Shown here piece by piece: positions 13,968-21,785 of a DNA stretch of 37,613 nucleotides. The notes under the pieces were generated by a model. The model had not been told where the DNA came from and did not search any database. It saw only the letters and a program-made list of their open reading frames with translations. Each line of letters begins with the position of its first letter. The stretch's first letter is position 1. Both the position numbers and the translations under genes were made by a program. This DNA comes from Treponema sp. Its GTDB lineage: Bacteria; Spirochaetota; Spirochaetia; Treponematales; Treponemataceae. The stretch covers positions 1 through 37,613 of the forward strand of contig JAEEVR010000024.1 of assembly GCA_016290995.1 (NCBI GenBank), read 5' to 3'.

Positions 13968-15890
13968 ATGATGGACGTTAAAGACAAGACAGTGCCGCGC
14001 TTGATTCAAGAAGTGGTAAAAAAGAATCCCGACGCGCCGGCGCAATATTCAAAGAACGCCCAGGGCCAATTTGAATGCTTGACCTACAGCCAAATGTGGC
14101 AAAAAGCGATTGACTTTGCCGGCGGCTTGCTTTCCTACAAGGTTCAGCGCGGCGAGCGCTTGGGCCTTATCAGCGAAGACTGCAAGGAATGGCAGCAGGC
14201 AGACTTGGGCCTTTTGGCAATCGGCGCCATTGACATTCCCCGCGGAACGGACGCCAGCCCTTCCGACCTAAAATACATTTTGTCATTCACGGAATGCCGC
14301 ATCTGCATTGTCCAGACAAACGCCGCGGCCAAGAAAATTCTTGACCTCAAGGCCGACTTGCCCGACCTTAAGTATTTTGTAATGTTCGAGCAGCCCAGCC
14401 AGGAAGTCTTGGACTTGGCAAAGGCCGCCGGAATAGTTGTCCACCCATTTGAAGAGATTTTGGAAAAGGGCCGCGCCTACAACAAGGAAAACCCCTCCGC
14501 CTTTGAAGATGAAATCGCAAAGGGCGCTTGGGACGACACGGCCGCGATTATCTTTACAAGCGGAACGACAGGCGTTCCCAAGGGCGTAACCTTAAGCCAC
14601 GGAAATTTCTTGACCCAGCTTGTCGAAGTCACCGACCGCATCAAGCTTTATCCCGGCGAGAACGCGCTTGCCATTCTTCCGGTTTGGCACGTTTACATGC
14701 GCGAGGTTGAATACGTAATCATGAGCCAGGGCTGCGCGATGACTTACTCAAAGCCGATCGGAAAGATTTTGCTTGAGGACATGCTCAAGACCAACCCCGT
14801 AATCTTGCCCGGCGTTCCCCGCGTATTCGAAGCCGTCATGGAAGGCATCGAGCGAAAGATGCGCCGCACTGGCGGAATCACGCTAAAGCTTTACAACTTC
14901 TTTGTCCGCGTCGCGATTTTGCATTCCCGCATGCAAAGAAAAATGTTGCGACAAAATTTCATGCCGCGCCAGGAAATCACTCCGCTTTGGTGGATTTTGT
15001 TCTTGATTCCGTGGACGCTTTTGCTTCCGCTAAAGCTTTTGGGTGACGCGCTTGTATTTAAAAAAATCCGCGCGATGCTCGGAAAGAATTTCCGCGCCGG
15101 AATCGCGGGCGGCGGAGCCTATCCCAAAAACGTCGACGAGTACTTTTGGGCGCTCGGCATTGAAATCGTCGAAGGCTACGGCCTTACCGAAACCGCTCCG
15201 ATTGTCAGCGTGCGCCACATCACAAAGCCGGTCTTTGGCTGCATCGGAAAGCCGCTTTACGGCATCAACGCTCGAATAGTCGACATGGAAGGAAACGACG
15301 TCGGCAAGGGAAAGAAGGGCGTGCTTCAGATTAAGGGCGGAACGGTAATGAAAGGCTACTACAAGCGCCCCGAGCTTACCGCAAAGGCGATCAATTCTGA
15401 CGGCTGGCTTGACACAGGCGACCTTGCGATTATCGGCATGGGAGGCGAGCTTAAGATTTTGGGCCGCGTAAAGGACACGATTGTTTTGCGCGGCGGAGAG
15501 AACGTAGAGCCGCTTCCGCTTGAGATAAAATTGGAGGAGTCGCTTTACATCCAGACAGCCGTCGTTCTTGGCCAGGACCAGCGCAATTTGGGCGCCTTGA
15601 TTCTTCCCAACCAAGAGGAATTGGAAATCTGGGCCAAGCAAAACAACGTCGCCTTCTCCAGCTTTGAGGACTTGCTTAAAAAAGAGGAAACCTATAAATT
15701 CTTGGACTCAATCGTCCGCGAAATCATCAGCTCAAAGAACGGCTTCAGGGCCTTTGAGCGCATTCCCCGCTTTGCCCTCCTGTCCAAGCCCTTTGAGGTT
15801 GGCCGCGAGCTTTCCGCCAAGCAGGAGCTTATGCGCTACAAAATCAGCGAGCTTTACGCCAAAGAGTTGAAAGCGGTTTTTAAAGAGTAA
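13968..15890 (+). CDS. Long-chain fatty-acid-CoA ligase (AMP-forming)
   Basis: 640 residues of the ANL adenylating superfamily. The phosphate-binding loop is IFTSGTTGVPKGVTLSHGN (~195-213); EGYGLTETAP (motif A5) and GWLDTGDLA (A7) follow, with LGRVKDTIVLRGGENVEP before the mobile C-terminal domain. It activates fatty acids as acyl-AMP and then acyl-CoA. A hydrophobic stretch near residues 340-365 (PLWWILFLIPWTLLLPLKLL) is typical of the spirochaete/Bacteroidota-type long-chain ligases and probably anchors it at the membrane. Ribosome site AGAGG, 8 bases before the ATG. It is a single-gene unit ending in a strong bidirectional terminator. Chain-length preference is not known. Confidence 0.9.
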   Translation: MMDVKDKTVPRLIQEVVKKNPDAPAQYSKNAQGQFECLTYSQMWQKAIDFAGGLLSYKVQRGERLGLISEDCKEWQQADLGLLAIGAIDIPRGTDASPSDLKYILSFTECRICIVQTNAAAKKILDLKADLPDLKYFVMFEQPSQEVLDLAKAAGIVVHPFEEILEKGRAYNKENPSAFEDEIAKGAWDDTAAIIFTSGTTGVPKGVTLSHGNFLTQLVEVTDRIKLYPGENALAILPVWHVYMREVEYVIMSQGCAMTYSKPIGKILLEDMLKTNPVILPGVPRVFEAVMEGIERKMRRTGGITLKLYNFFVRVAILHSRMQRKMLRQNFMPRQEITPLWWILFLIPWTLLLPLKLLGDALVFKKIRAMLGKNFRAGIAGGGAYPKNVDEYFWALGIEIVEGYGLTETAPIVSVRHITKPVFGCIGKPLYGINARIVDMEGNDVGKGKKGVLQIKGGTVMKGYYKRPELTAKAINSDGWLDTGDLAIIGMGGELKILGRVKDTIVLRGGENVEPLPLEIKLEESLYIQTAVVLGQDQRNLGALILPNQEELEIWAKQNNVAFSSFEDLLKKEETYKFLDSIVREIISSKNGFRAFERIPRFALLSKPFEVGRELSAKQELMRYKISELYAKELKAVFKE

Positions 15891-15906
15891 ACTCTGATAT
15901 GTAAAC

Positions 15907-15937
15907 AAAAAGCCCCGCGATTTGCGGGGCCTTTTTT
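15907..15937. terminator. Bidirectional terminator
   Basis: A-run, GCCCCGC (15912-15918), 5-base loop, GCGGGGC (15924-15930), T-run. It serves the acyl-CoA ligase gene and probably the convergent symporter gene. Confidence 0.9.
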
Positions 15938-15981
15938 GTTTTGCGGTTTCGGCGGTCCGATTCATTGGGCCGCCGATTTTT

Positions 15982-17361
15982 TTACTTTATAAAAAACTTT
16001 TGTATGTAGCCTACAAGCCAAATGGCGATGATTATGAGCGGCAAAATCCACTTGGCGTAAAAGCGCAGGGCGGGCGAGAACTTGAGTCCGCTTCCTGTGT
16101 TGGCTTCGGCGATAAAGTTATCCCAGCCCCAGCCGCGCTTTGACACGCAGAAAATTACGTAGAGCAATGAGCCAAGCGGAAGCAAGTTGTTGGACACGAT
16201 AAAGTCTTCGATGTCCTGGATTCCGCCGATGCCTGGGATTGCAAATCCGCTCCAAAGGTTAAAGCCTAGCACGCACGGAATCGAAAGAACAAACACGACA
16301 ACCATGTTCACCCAAACCGCCTTGCTTCTTGACCAACCGCGCGCGTCCATCGAAAAAGCGATGATGTTTTCAAAAACCGCGATTACCGTAGAAAGCGCCG
16401 CGAACGACATAAAGACAAAGAATACCGTTCCCCACAAGCGGCCCAAAGGCATTGTGTTAAAGATGTTGGGAAGAGTGACAAAAATCAGTCCCGGTCCTTG
16501 GCCTGGGTTCACTCCAAAGGCAAAGCAAGTTGGAAGAATGATAAAGCCCGCCATGAGCGCCACAAATGTGTCCAGCGCGATGATGGTCGTAGCCTCGCCG
16601 GCCAACGACTTTTCCTTTTCGATGTAGCTTCCAAAAATCGCTATGGCTCCGATTCCCAAAGAAAGGGTAAAGAAGGCTTGGCCCATCGCGGCAAAAATCA
16701 CTTCGCCGATTCCGTTTTGAACCATTTTTGAAAAGTCGGGCTTAAGGTAAAATTCCAAGCCTTTTCCCGCTCCGGGGAGCGTGACCGCGCGCGCCACCAA
16801 AAGCAGCATCAAGACCAAGAGGCTTGTCATGATTATCGTTGACGCCTTTTCAACGCCGTTTTTCAATCCGCCCAAGCAAATCAAAAAGCCGGCCAGCGTT
16901 ACAAAGGCCATCCAAAATATTTGCTCGCCGGGGTTGGCCAGCATGTCGCCAAAGGCTTGGGCGACTTGTTCGGGCGCGGCTCCGGCAAAAAGGCCTTGCG
17001 CGCTCTTTAGCGTGTAGGCGAACATCCAGCCCGCGACCGCCGTGTAGAACATCATCAAAAGGTAGTTTCCGGCGGCGGCAAAATGGCCGTACTGGTGCCA
17101 TTGGCTTCCCTTTGGCTCCAACGCGTGGAAGGAACGGACGGCGCTCTTTCCGCTGGCGCGGCCAACGGCAAATTCCATCGTCATTACGGGCAAGCCCAAA
17201 ATGACCAAAAACAAAAGGTAGAACAAAACAAAGGCCGCGCCTCCGTATTGCCCGGTAATAAATGGGAAGCGCCATACGTTTCCTAGTCCAATGGCGCAAC
17301 CTGCCGCCGTCATAATGAATCCGATTCTTGACTTAAAAGTCTCTCTTTTTGTGTTTTCCAT
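15982..17361 (-). CDS. Neurotransmitter:sodium symporter family transporter (LeuT/SLC6-like)
   Basis: 459 residues from ATG 17361, with about 11-12 membrane helices. The first helix contains the family signature AAGCAIGLGNVWRFPF, with the unwound Gly/Asn substrate and sodium site; GQYGGAAFVLFYLLFL follows, and helix 6 holds FFTLSLGIGAI. Such proteins import amino acids or similar small molecules with sodium ions. Bacterial LeuT and MhsT are the reference members; this substrate is unknown. The frame is open to 17418, but the ATG at 17361 is chosen because it begins the conserved basic N-terminus (MENTKRETFKSRIGF) and has TAAAAT 7 bases upstream. Monocistronic, convergent with the acyl-CoA ligase gene. 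Confidence 0.9.
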   Translation of the reverse strand: MENTKRETFKSRIGFIMTAAGCAIGLGNVWRFPFITGQYGGAAFVLFYLLFLVILGLPVMTMEFAVGRASGKSAVRSFHALEPKGSQWHQYGHFAAAGNYLLMMFYTAVAGWMFAYTLKSAQGLFAGAAPEQVAQAFGDMLANPGEQIFWMAFVTLAGFLICLGGLKNGVEKASTIIMTSLLVLMLLLVARAVTLPGAGKGLEFYLKPDFSKMVQNGIGEVIFAAMGQAFFTLSLGIGAIAIFGSYIEKEKSLAGEATTIIALDTFVALMAGFIILPTCFAFGVNPGQGPGLIFVTLPNIFNTMPLGRLWGTVFFVFMSFAALSTVIAVFENIIAFSMDARGWSRSKAVWVNMVVVFVLSIPCVLGFNLWSGFAIPGIGGIQDIEDFIVSNNLLPLGSLLYVIFCVSKRGWGWDNFIAEANTGSGLKFSPALRFYAKWILPLIIIAIWLVGYIQKFFIK

Positions 17362-17368
17362 GCCTTTG

Positions 17369-17374
17369 ATTTTA
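17369..17374 (-). promoter_or_regulatory. -10 box of the symporter gene, leaderless type
   Basis: TAAAAT on the minus strand, 7 bases before ATG 17361. The hexamer at 17 bases (TGGCGA) is a poor -35. Confidence 0.4.
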
Positions 17375-17418
17375 CCACAGAATCGCCGTTTTCGCCATAT
17401 TTTTTGTGGGAAATTCAA

Positions 17419-17447
17419 TTGACAACAAGCGGGTTTTGAAGTAAAAT
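17419..17447 (+). promoter_or_regulatory. Strong promoter of the PPDK gene
   Basis: TTGACA (17419-17424), exactly 17 bases, TAAAAT (17442-17447). It predicts a ~30-base leader containing CGGAG (17471-17475) before ATG 17485. This gene is one of the few first genes here with a normal leader. Confidence 0.75.
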
Positions 17448-17484
17448 ATTCCTTACATATCTATTATATACGGAGTTACCTACC

Positions 17485-20331
17485 ATGGCAAAAACCAAGT
17501 ATGTTTACTTTTTTGGAAACGGCGACGCTGACGGCGATGAGTCTATGCGCGCCGATCTCGGTGGAAAAGGCGCCAACCTTGCCCAAATGGCAAAGGCCCC
17601 TTTGAGTCTTCCTGTTCCTCCTGGATTTACTATCACAACTGACGTCTGCCAGGAATACTACAAGTTGGGAAGAAAGTACCCGGCCGGCCTCGAAGGACCC
17701 AACGGCGAAGTTGCCAAGTACCTCGCCAAGTTGGAAAAGGTTATGGGCAAAAAGCTCGGCGACGAAAAGGATCCGCTCCTTGTTTCAGTTCGCTCTGGAG
17801 CCGCCATTTCTATGCCCGGCATGATGGACACAATCTTGAACCTCGGCTTGAACGACAAGTCAGTTGAAGGACTTGCCGCCAAGACTGGCAACCCGCGCTT
17901 CGCTTGGGACGCCTACCGCCGCTTTATCCAGATGTTCGGCGACGTAGCTATGGGCGTTGAGCACGCCAAGTTCGAAAAGATCATCGACGAAGTTAAGTCT
18001 CACCGCGGAATCAAGCAGGACACTGAGCTTACAACTGACGAACTCAAGGAAATCGTAAGCAAGTACAAGATTCTCTACAAGAGAGAGAAGGGCGAGGACT
18101 TCCCCCAGGATCCGCAGAAGCAGATGTGGGGAGCCATCGGCGCCGTATTCGGCTCTTGGATGAACCCCCGCGCCATTAAGTACCGCGAATTGAACGGAAT
18201 CAAAGAAGGCGCCCTTAAGGGAACAGCCGTTACAGTAATGTCAATGGTATTCGGAAACAAGGGCGACACATCAGGAACTGGAGTTGCCTTCAGCCGCGAT
18301 CCTTCTACAGGCGTTAACGAGTTCATGGGCGAATACCTTATGAACGCTCAGGGCGAAGACGTAGTTGCCGGTATCCGCACTCCGCAGAAACTCGCTCAGC
18401 TTGAAAAGACAAACAAGAAGATTTACGACCAGCTTTGCACAATCCGCAACCGCTTGGAAAAGCACTATCACGACATGCAGGACATGGAGTTCACAGTAGA
18501 AGAAGGAAAGCTCTACATGCTCCAGTGCCGCAACGGAAAGCGCACAGGCGCCGCCGCCGTCAAGATGGCTGTTGACATGGTTGCCGAAAAACTCATCACA
18601 AAAGAAGAGGCTTTGCTCCGCGTAGAGCCCACACAGTTGAACCAGTTGCTTCTTCCGCAGTTGGATCCCGCCGCTGTTAAGAAGGCTACAGAAATCGCTT
18701 CTGGCCTTAACGCTTCTCCGGGAGCCGGATGCGGACAGATCGTATTCACAGCCGACGACGCTGTTGCTTGGACAAAAGAAGGAAAGAAGGTTCTCTTGGT
18801 TCGCAAGGAAACTTCTCCGGACGACATCGCCGGTATGGCCGTTGCCCAGGGTATCTTGACTTCTACTGGCGGACGCACTTCACACGCCGCCGTTGTTGCC
18901 CGCGGTATGGGAACTGCTTGTGTTTGCGGATGCTCTGCCGTTAAGTTCAATGGCGGAAAAGTTGTCATCGGCGACCACGTATACAAGGAAGGCGACTTCC
19001 TCACAATCGACGGATCAACAGGAAAGGTTTACGACGGAGTTGTTCCTGTAGCTCCCGCCACATTGAGCAAGGACCTCGAAAAGTTCTTGGGTTGGGCCGA
19101 CGAAATCCGCAAGGGTTCAGTTCGCACAACAGCCAGCGGAAAGAAAGTTGCCGGATTTGAAGTTCGCGCCAACGGAGACACTCCGCAGAACGCCAAAGAC
19201 GCGTTCCGCTTTGGAGCCGCCGGTATCGGTCTTTGCCGCACAGAGCACATGTTCTTCGACGAGCCCAAGCTCACTTCTTTCCAGAAGATGATCATTTCTG
19301 ACACAACAGAAGAGCGCAAGGAAAACCTCAAGGCCATTCTTCCTTTGCAGGAAAAAGACTTCTACGACATCATCAAGACAATGGAAGGACGCCCGGTTAC
19401 TATCCGCTTGCTTGACCCGCCGCTCAACGAATTCATCCAGGCCCACTCAGACGCCGAACTCAAGGCTTTGTCAAAGAAGCTCAACGTTAACCGCGACAAG
19501 TTGGCCGAAAAGGTTGCCGCCCTTGACGAGCACAACCCGATGCTTGGCCACCGCGGATGCCGCTTGGCCATCACATATCCTGAGATCTACGAGACACAGG
19601 TAGAAGCCATCGCTTTGGCTACAGCCCGCTTGGACCGCGAAGGCGTAAAGCACAACGTTCAGATCATGATCCCGAACGTAGTAAGCGCCAACGAAGTCAA
19701 GCAGATCCGCGAGCAGGCCTTGGCCGTAATCGAGAAGGTAAACAAGGCCAAGGGAACCAAGCTCAAGTTTGAGATTGGTACAATGGTTGAGTTCCCCCGC
19801 GCCGCTCTTACAGCGGACAAGTTGGCCGAGTACGCCGACTTCTTCTCGTTCGGAACAAACGACTTGTCTCAGACAACGTTCGGATTTAGCCGCGACGACT
19901 ACTCTAAGTTCATCGACTCTTACCTCAAGCAGAACATCTTGGCCGAAGACCCCTTCACAACATTGGATGAAGACGGTCCTGGAGCTTTGATGGGAATCGC
20001 GGAAGAAAAGGGACGCTCAGTCAAGTCTGACTTGCACCTTGGAATCTGCGGCGAGCACGGCGGAGACCCCGCTTCTATCGCTCTCTGCTACAAGCTCGGC
20101 TTGAACTATGTTTCTTGCTCTCCGTTCCGCGTACCGTTGGCCCGCTTGGCCGGCGCTCAGGCTGTAATCAAGGCCGCCAAAGCTGGCAAGGCCGCGAAAA
20201 AGGCTCCCGCCAAGAAAGCGGCTGCCAAAAAGCCCGCCGCCAAGAAAGCTGTAGCCAAAAAGGCCCCCGCCAAGAAAGCGGCCGCCAAAAAGGCTCCTGC
20301 CAAAAAGACAGCCAAGAAAGGCAAGAAATAA
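17485..20331 (+). CDS. ppdK: Pyruvate, phosphate dikinase with Lys/Ala-rich C-terminal tail
   Basis: 948 residues. It interconverts pyruvate + ATP + phosphate and PEP + AMP + pyrophosphate, a central glycolytic step in many anaerobes. Domains in order: nucleotide-binding domain (GGKGANLAQM near residue 30, SVRSGAAISMPGMMDTILNLG), central phosphohistidine domain (LTSTGGRTSHAAVVARGMG, catalytic His in TSHAA), and PEP/pyruvate barrel (GLCRTEHMF, MLGHRGCRL, FSFGTNDLSQ, GICGEHGGDP with the catalytic Cys). The canonical enzyme ends near SCSPFRVPLARLAGAQA. Here a 53-residue tail follows (896-948), made almost only of Lys (23), Ala and Pro in AKKAPAKK-type repeats. Codon choice differs from the neighbours (ACA, TCT/TCA, CTC, CAG common), as for a highly expressed gene. 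Confidence 0.96.
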   Translation: MAKTKYVYFFGNGDADGDESMRADLGGKGANLAQMAKAPLSLPVPPGFTITTDVCQEYYKLGRKYPAGLEGPNGEVAKYLAKLEKVMGKKLGDEKDPLLVSVRSGAAISMPGMMDTILNLGLNDKSVEGLAAKTGNPRFAWDAYRRFIQMFGDVAMGVEHAKFEKIIDEVKSHRGIKQDTELTTDELKEIVSKYKILYKREKGEDFPQDPQKQMWGAIGAVFGSWMNPRAIKYRELNGIKEGALKGTAVTVMSMVFGNKGDTSGTGVAFSRDPSTGVNEFMGEYLMNAQGEDVVAGIRTPQKLAQLEKTNKKIYDQLCTIRNRLEKHYHDMQDMEFTVEEGKLYMLQCRNGKRTGAAAVKMAVDMVAEKLITKEEALLRVEPTQLNQLLLPQLDPAAVKKATEIASGLNASPGAGCGQIVFTADDAVAWTKEGKKVLLVRKETSPDDIAGMAVAQGILTSTGGRTSHAAVVARGMGTACVCGCSAVKFNGGKVVIGDHVYKEGDFLTIDGSTGKVYDGVVPVAPATLSKDLEKFLGWADEIRKGSVRTTASGKKVAGFEVRANGDTPQNAKDAFRFGAAGIGLCRTEHMFFDEPKLTSFQKMIISDTTEERKENLKAILPLQEKDFYDIIKTMEGRPVTIRLLDPPLNEFIQAHSDAELKALSKKLNVNRDKLAEKVAALDEHNPMLGHRGCRLAITYPEIYETQVEAIALATARLDREGVKHNVQIMIPNVVSANEVKQIREQALAVIEKVNKAKGTKLKFEIGTMVEFPRAALTADKLAEYADFFSFGTNDLSQTTFGFSRDDYSKFIDSYLKQNILAEDPFTTLDEDGPGALMGIAEEKGRSVKSDLHLGICGEHGGDPASIALCYKLGLNYVSCSPFRVPLARLAGAQAVIKAAKAGKAAKKAPAKKAAAKKPAAKKAVAKKAPAKKAAAKKAPAKKTAKKGKK

Positions 20332-20335
20332 GCGA

Positions 20336-20366
20336 TTGAGGCGCGATGATGTTGTTCGCGCCTCAA
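20336..20366 (+). terminator. Hairpin after PPDK
   Basis: TTGAGGCGCG (20336-20345) and CGCGCCTCAA (20357-20366) form a perfect 10-bp stem 4 bases after the stop. No T-run follows, so it may stabilise the 3' end of the mRNA more than terminate. Confidence 0.5.
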
Positions 20367-20412
20367 AACGGCTGAGTCAAGGCTTTAAGCGCAGCGCGCC
20401 TTGACCAGACGT

Positions 20413-20447
20413 AAAAAAGCCGACCCGAAAGGGCCGGCTTTTTTTAT
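20413..20447. terminator. Bidirectional terminator
   Basis: A-run, GCCGACCC, GAAA loop, GGGCCGGC with one A-C mismatch, then seven T. It separates the convergent PPDK and CpxP-like genes. Confidence 0.85.
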
Positions 20448-20458
20448 TTCTTAAAGTT

Positions 20459-20938
20459 TTACTTTACTTCGGCTGGAGCGTCTTCTGGGGCGTTTTCAAA
20501 CCGCGGGCCCTTGCGCTGGCGCTCTATGCGTGGGCCGCAGCCGGGCTTGCCGTTGTGATGATGGCGTTTGTGGAACTTGTGGCCAAAATGCGGGCGGCCA
20601 ATTTGGTCGGCCATGTAAATGTGGCTGCCTTTGAAGAAAAAGCAAAAGCCCTTGCAGTCGGCTTGCATCGCTTTGAGCGCGGCCAAGCGGGCGTCGGCCC
20701 ATTCCTGCGTGACCATTTTTGCCTTGACTTGCGCGTCCAGCAAAATCTTGTAGCTTTGAAGCTCGGCGTCGTGGTAGGCCTTAAGGTCGGCGTCGGAGGG
20801 CTTTTCAAATTTGGGCATCTCCATAAAGTTGGGCGCGTTCTTTGCGTCAGCGTTTTTTGCCTTGGCGCTGGGTTGGGCAAAAGTTCCTGCCGTGGCGATA
20901 AGGGCGATGGCGGCGAAGATGATTCCTGTCTTTTTCAT
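20459..20938 (-). CDS. Small His-rich periplasmic protein, CpxP-like by context
   Basis: 159 residues. The signal peptide (MKKTGIIFAAIALIATAGTFA) predicts export. The mature protein has a helical Lys/Ala/Asp-rich part (FEKPSDADLKAYHDAELQSYKILLDAQ, then KMVTQEWADARLAALKAMQ), like the short repeats of DUF2680/YckD or CpxP-type proteins. Then comes a His-, Phe- and Gly-rich stretch (RPHFGHKFHKRHHHNGKPGCG) that could bind metal ions, and a charged end. The gene is divergent from a response-regulator/kinase pair, as cpxP is from cpxRA in enterobacteria, which suggests a target and periplasmic partner of that system. This is an inference; the LTxxQ motif of CpxP is not seen. AAGGAG lies 7 bases before the ATG. 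Confidence 0.75.
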   Translation of the reverse strand: MKKTGIIFAAIALIATAGTFAQPSAKAKNADAKNAPNFMEMPKFEKPSDADLKAYHDAELQSYKILLDAQVKAKMVTQEWADARLAALKAMQADCKGFCFFFKGSHIYMADQIGRPHFGHKFHKRHHHNGKPGCGPRIERQRKGPRFENAPEDAPAEVK

Positions 20939-21012
20939 ATTAAACTCCTTGGAGCGCGCCGTTTTTTTAGCGGCTCTTTCGCTCCTGAAATAAAGATTTC
21001 CTGCTCCTTACA

Positions 21013-21040
21013 CTTTTATTATCGAATTTACTTGTGTCAA
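21013..21040 (-). promoter_or_regulatory. Predicted promoter of the CpxP-like gene
   Basis: Minus strand consensus TTGACA (21035-21040) with TAAAAG 16 bases downstream (21013-21018). The -35 box lies inside an inverted repeat. Confidence 0.45.
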
Positions 21041-21050
21041 AGGTGTGACA
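21035..21050. promoter_or_regulatory. Inverted repeat, candidate response-regulator operator
   Basis: TGTCA, 6 bases, TGACA between the divergent CpxP-like gene and the response-regulator gene; it overlaps the -35 box of the former and lies ~50 bases before the -10 box of the latter. A natural binding site for the neighbouring OmpR-type regulator, though those often prefer direct repeats. Confidence 0.4.
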
Positions 21051-21098
21051 TTTTGAAAGTTCCGCAAAAAAAGATATGGCGGAATTTTTTCTTTATGT

Positions 21099-21104
21099 TA
21101 TAAT
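21099..21104 (+). promoter_or_regulatory. -10 box of the two-component operon, leaderless type
   Basis: Consensus TATAAT followed by 6 bases and ATG 21111. No recognisable -35 box at 16-18 bases, which fits activator dependence. Confidence 0.55.
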
Positions 21105-21110
21105 GATGAC

Positions 21111-21785
21111 ATGAAAATTTTAATCGCCGACGACACGGAACAAATCGTTAAGGTACTTTGCGCCTACGCCCAAAAGGAAGGCTATGAGCCGACCGCCGCG
21201 CATGACGGACAAGAGGCCTTGGATTATTTTGAAAAAATAAAATTTGACATGGTCTTGCTTGACGTGATGATGCCCAAGGTTGACGGCTTTGAGGTTTGCA
21301 AGCAAATCAGAAAGTCTTCCAACGTTCCGATAATAATGGTCACCGCGCGCGGCGAAGACTTTGACAAAATCATGGGCTTGGACATCGGCGCCGACGACTA
21401 CATCGTAAAGCCTTTTTCGCCGCAAGAAGTCATGGCCAGAATCAGATGCATTTTGCGCAGGGCCAATCCAGCCAGCGCGGTTGAAAAAAAATTGCGCGCC
21501 AAAAATCTTTCGCTTGACTTGGATGCCGGAACGGTATTTATCGACGACAAAAACATTCCCGTCACAAAAAAGGAATTGGAAATGCTGGAACTGTTTTTGC
21601 AAAACCAAAACCAAGTTTTTTCGCGCGAGCAGCTATTGAACAATATTTGGGGTATGGATTACGACGGCGACGCCCGCACTGTTGACCAACACATAAAGCG
21701 TTTGCGCGCCAAGTTGGACGCGGTGGAGCATGACGGCTGGAAAATCACTACGGTCTTTGGAACGGGGTACAAATTTGAAAGCTAG
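21111..21785 (+). CDS. OmpR/PhoB-family response regulator
   Basis: 224 residues. Receiver domain (1-~120): acidic pocket D7/D8, phosphoacceptor D51 (VLLDVMMP), T78 and K100 (VKPF). Winged-helix DNA-binding domain (~130-224): KELEMLELFLQNQNQVFSREQLL, RTVDQHIKRLRAKL and the terminal TTVFGTGYKF. It should be phosphorylated by the kinase encoded directly downstream and then regulate transcription, probably including the divergent CpxP-like gene. Predicted leaderless mRNA. Its end overlaps the kinase start. Confidence 0.93.
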   Translation: MKILIADDTEQIVKVLCAYAQKEGYEPTAAHDGQEALDYFEKIKFDMVLLDVMMPKVDGFEVCKQIRKSSNVPIIMVTARGEDFDKIMGLDIGADDYIVKPFSPQEVMARIRCILRRANPASAVEKKLRAKNLSLDLDAGTVFIDDKNIPVTKKELEMLELFLQNQNQVFSREQLLNNIWGMDYDGDARTVDQHIKRLRAKLDAVEHDGWKITTVFGTGYKFES

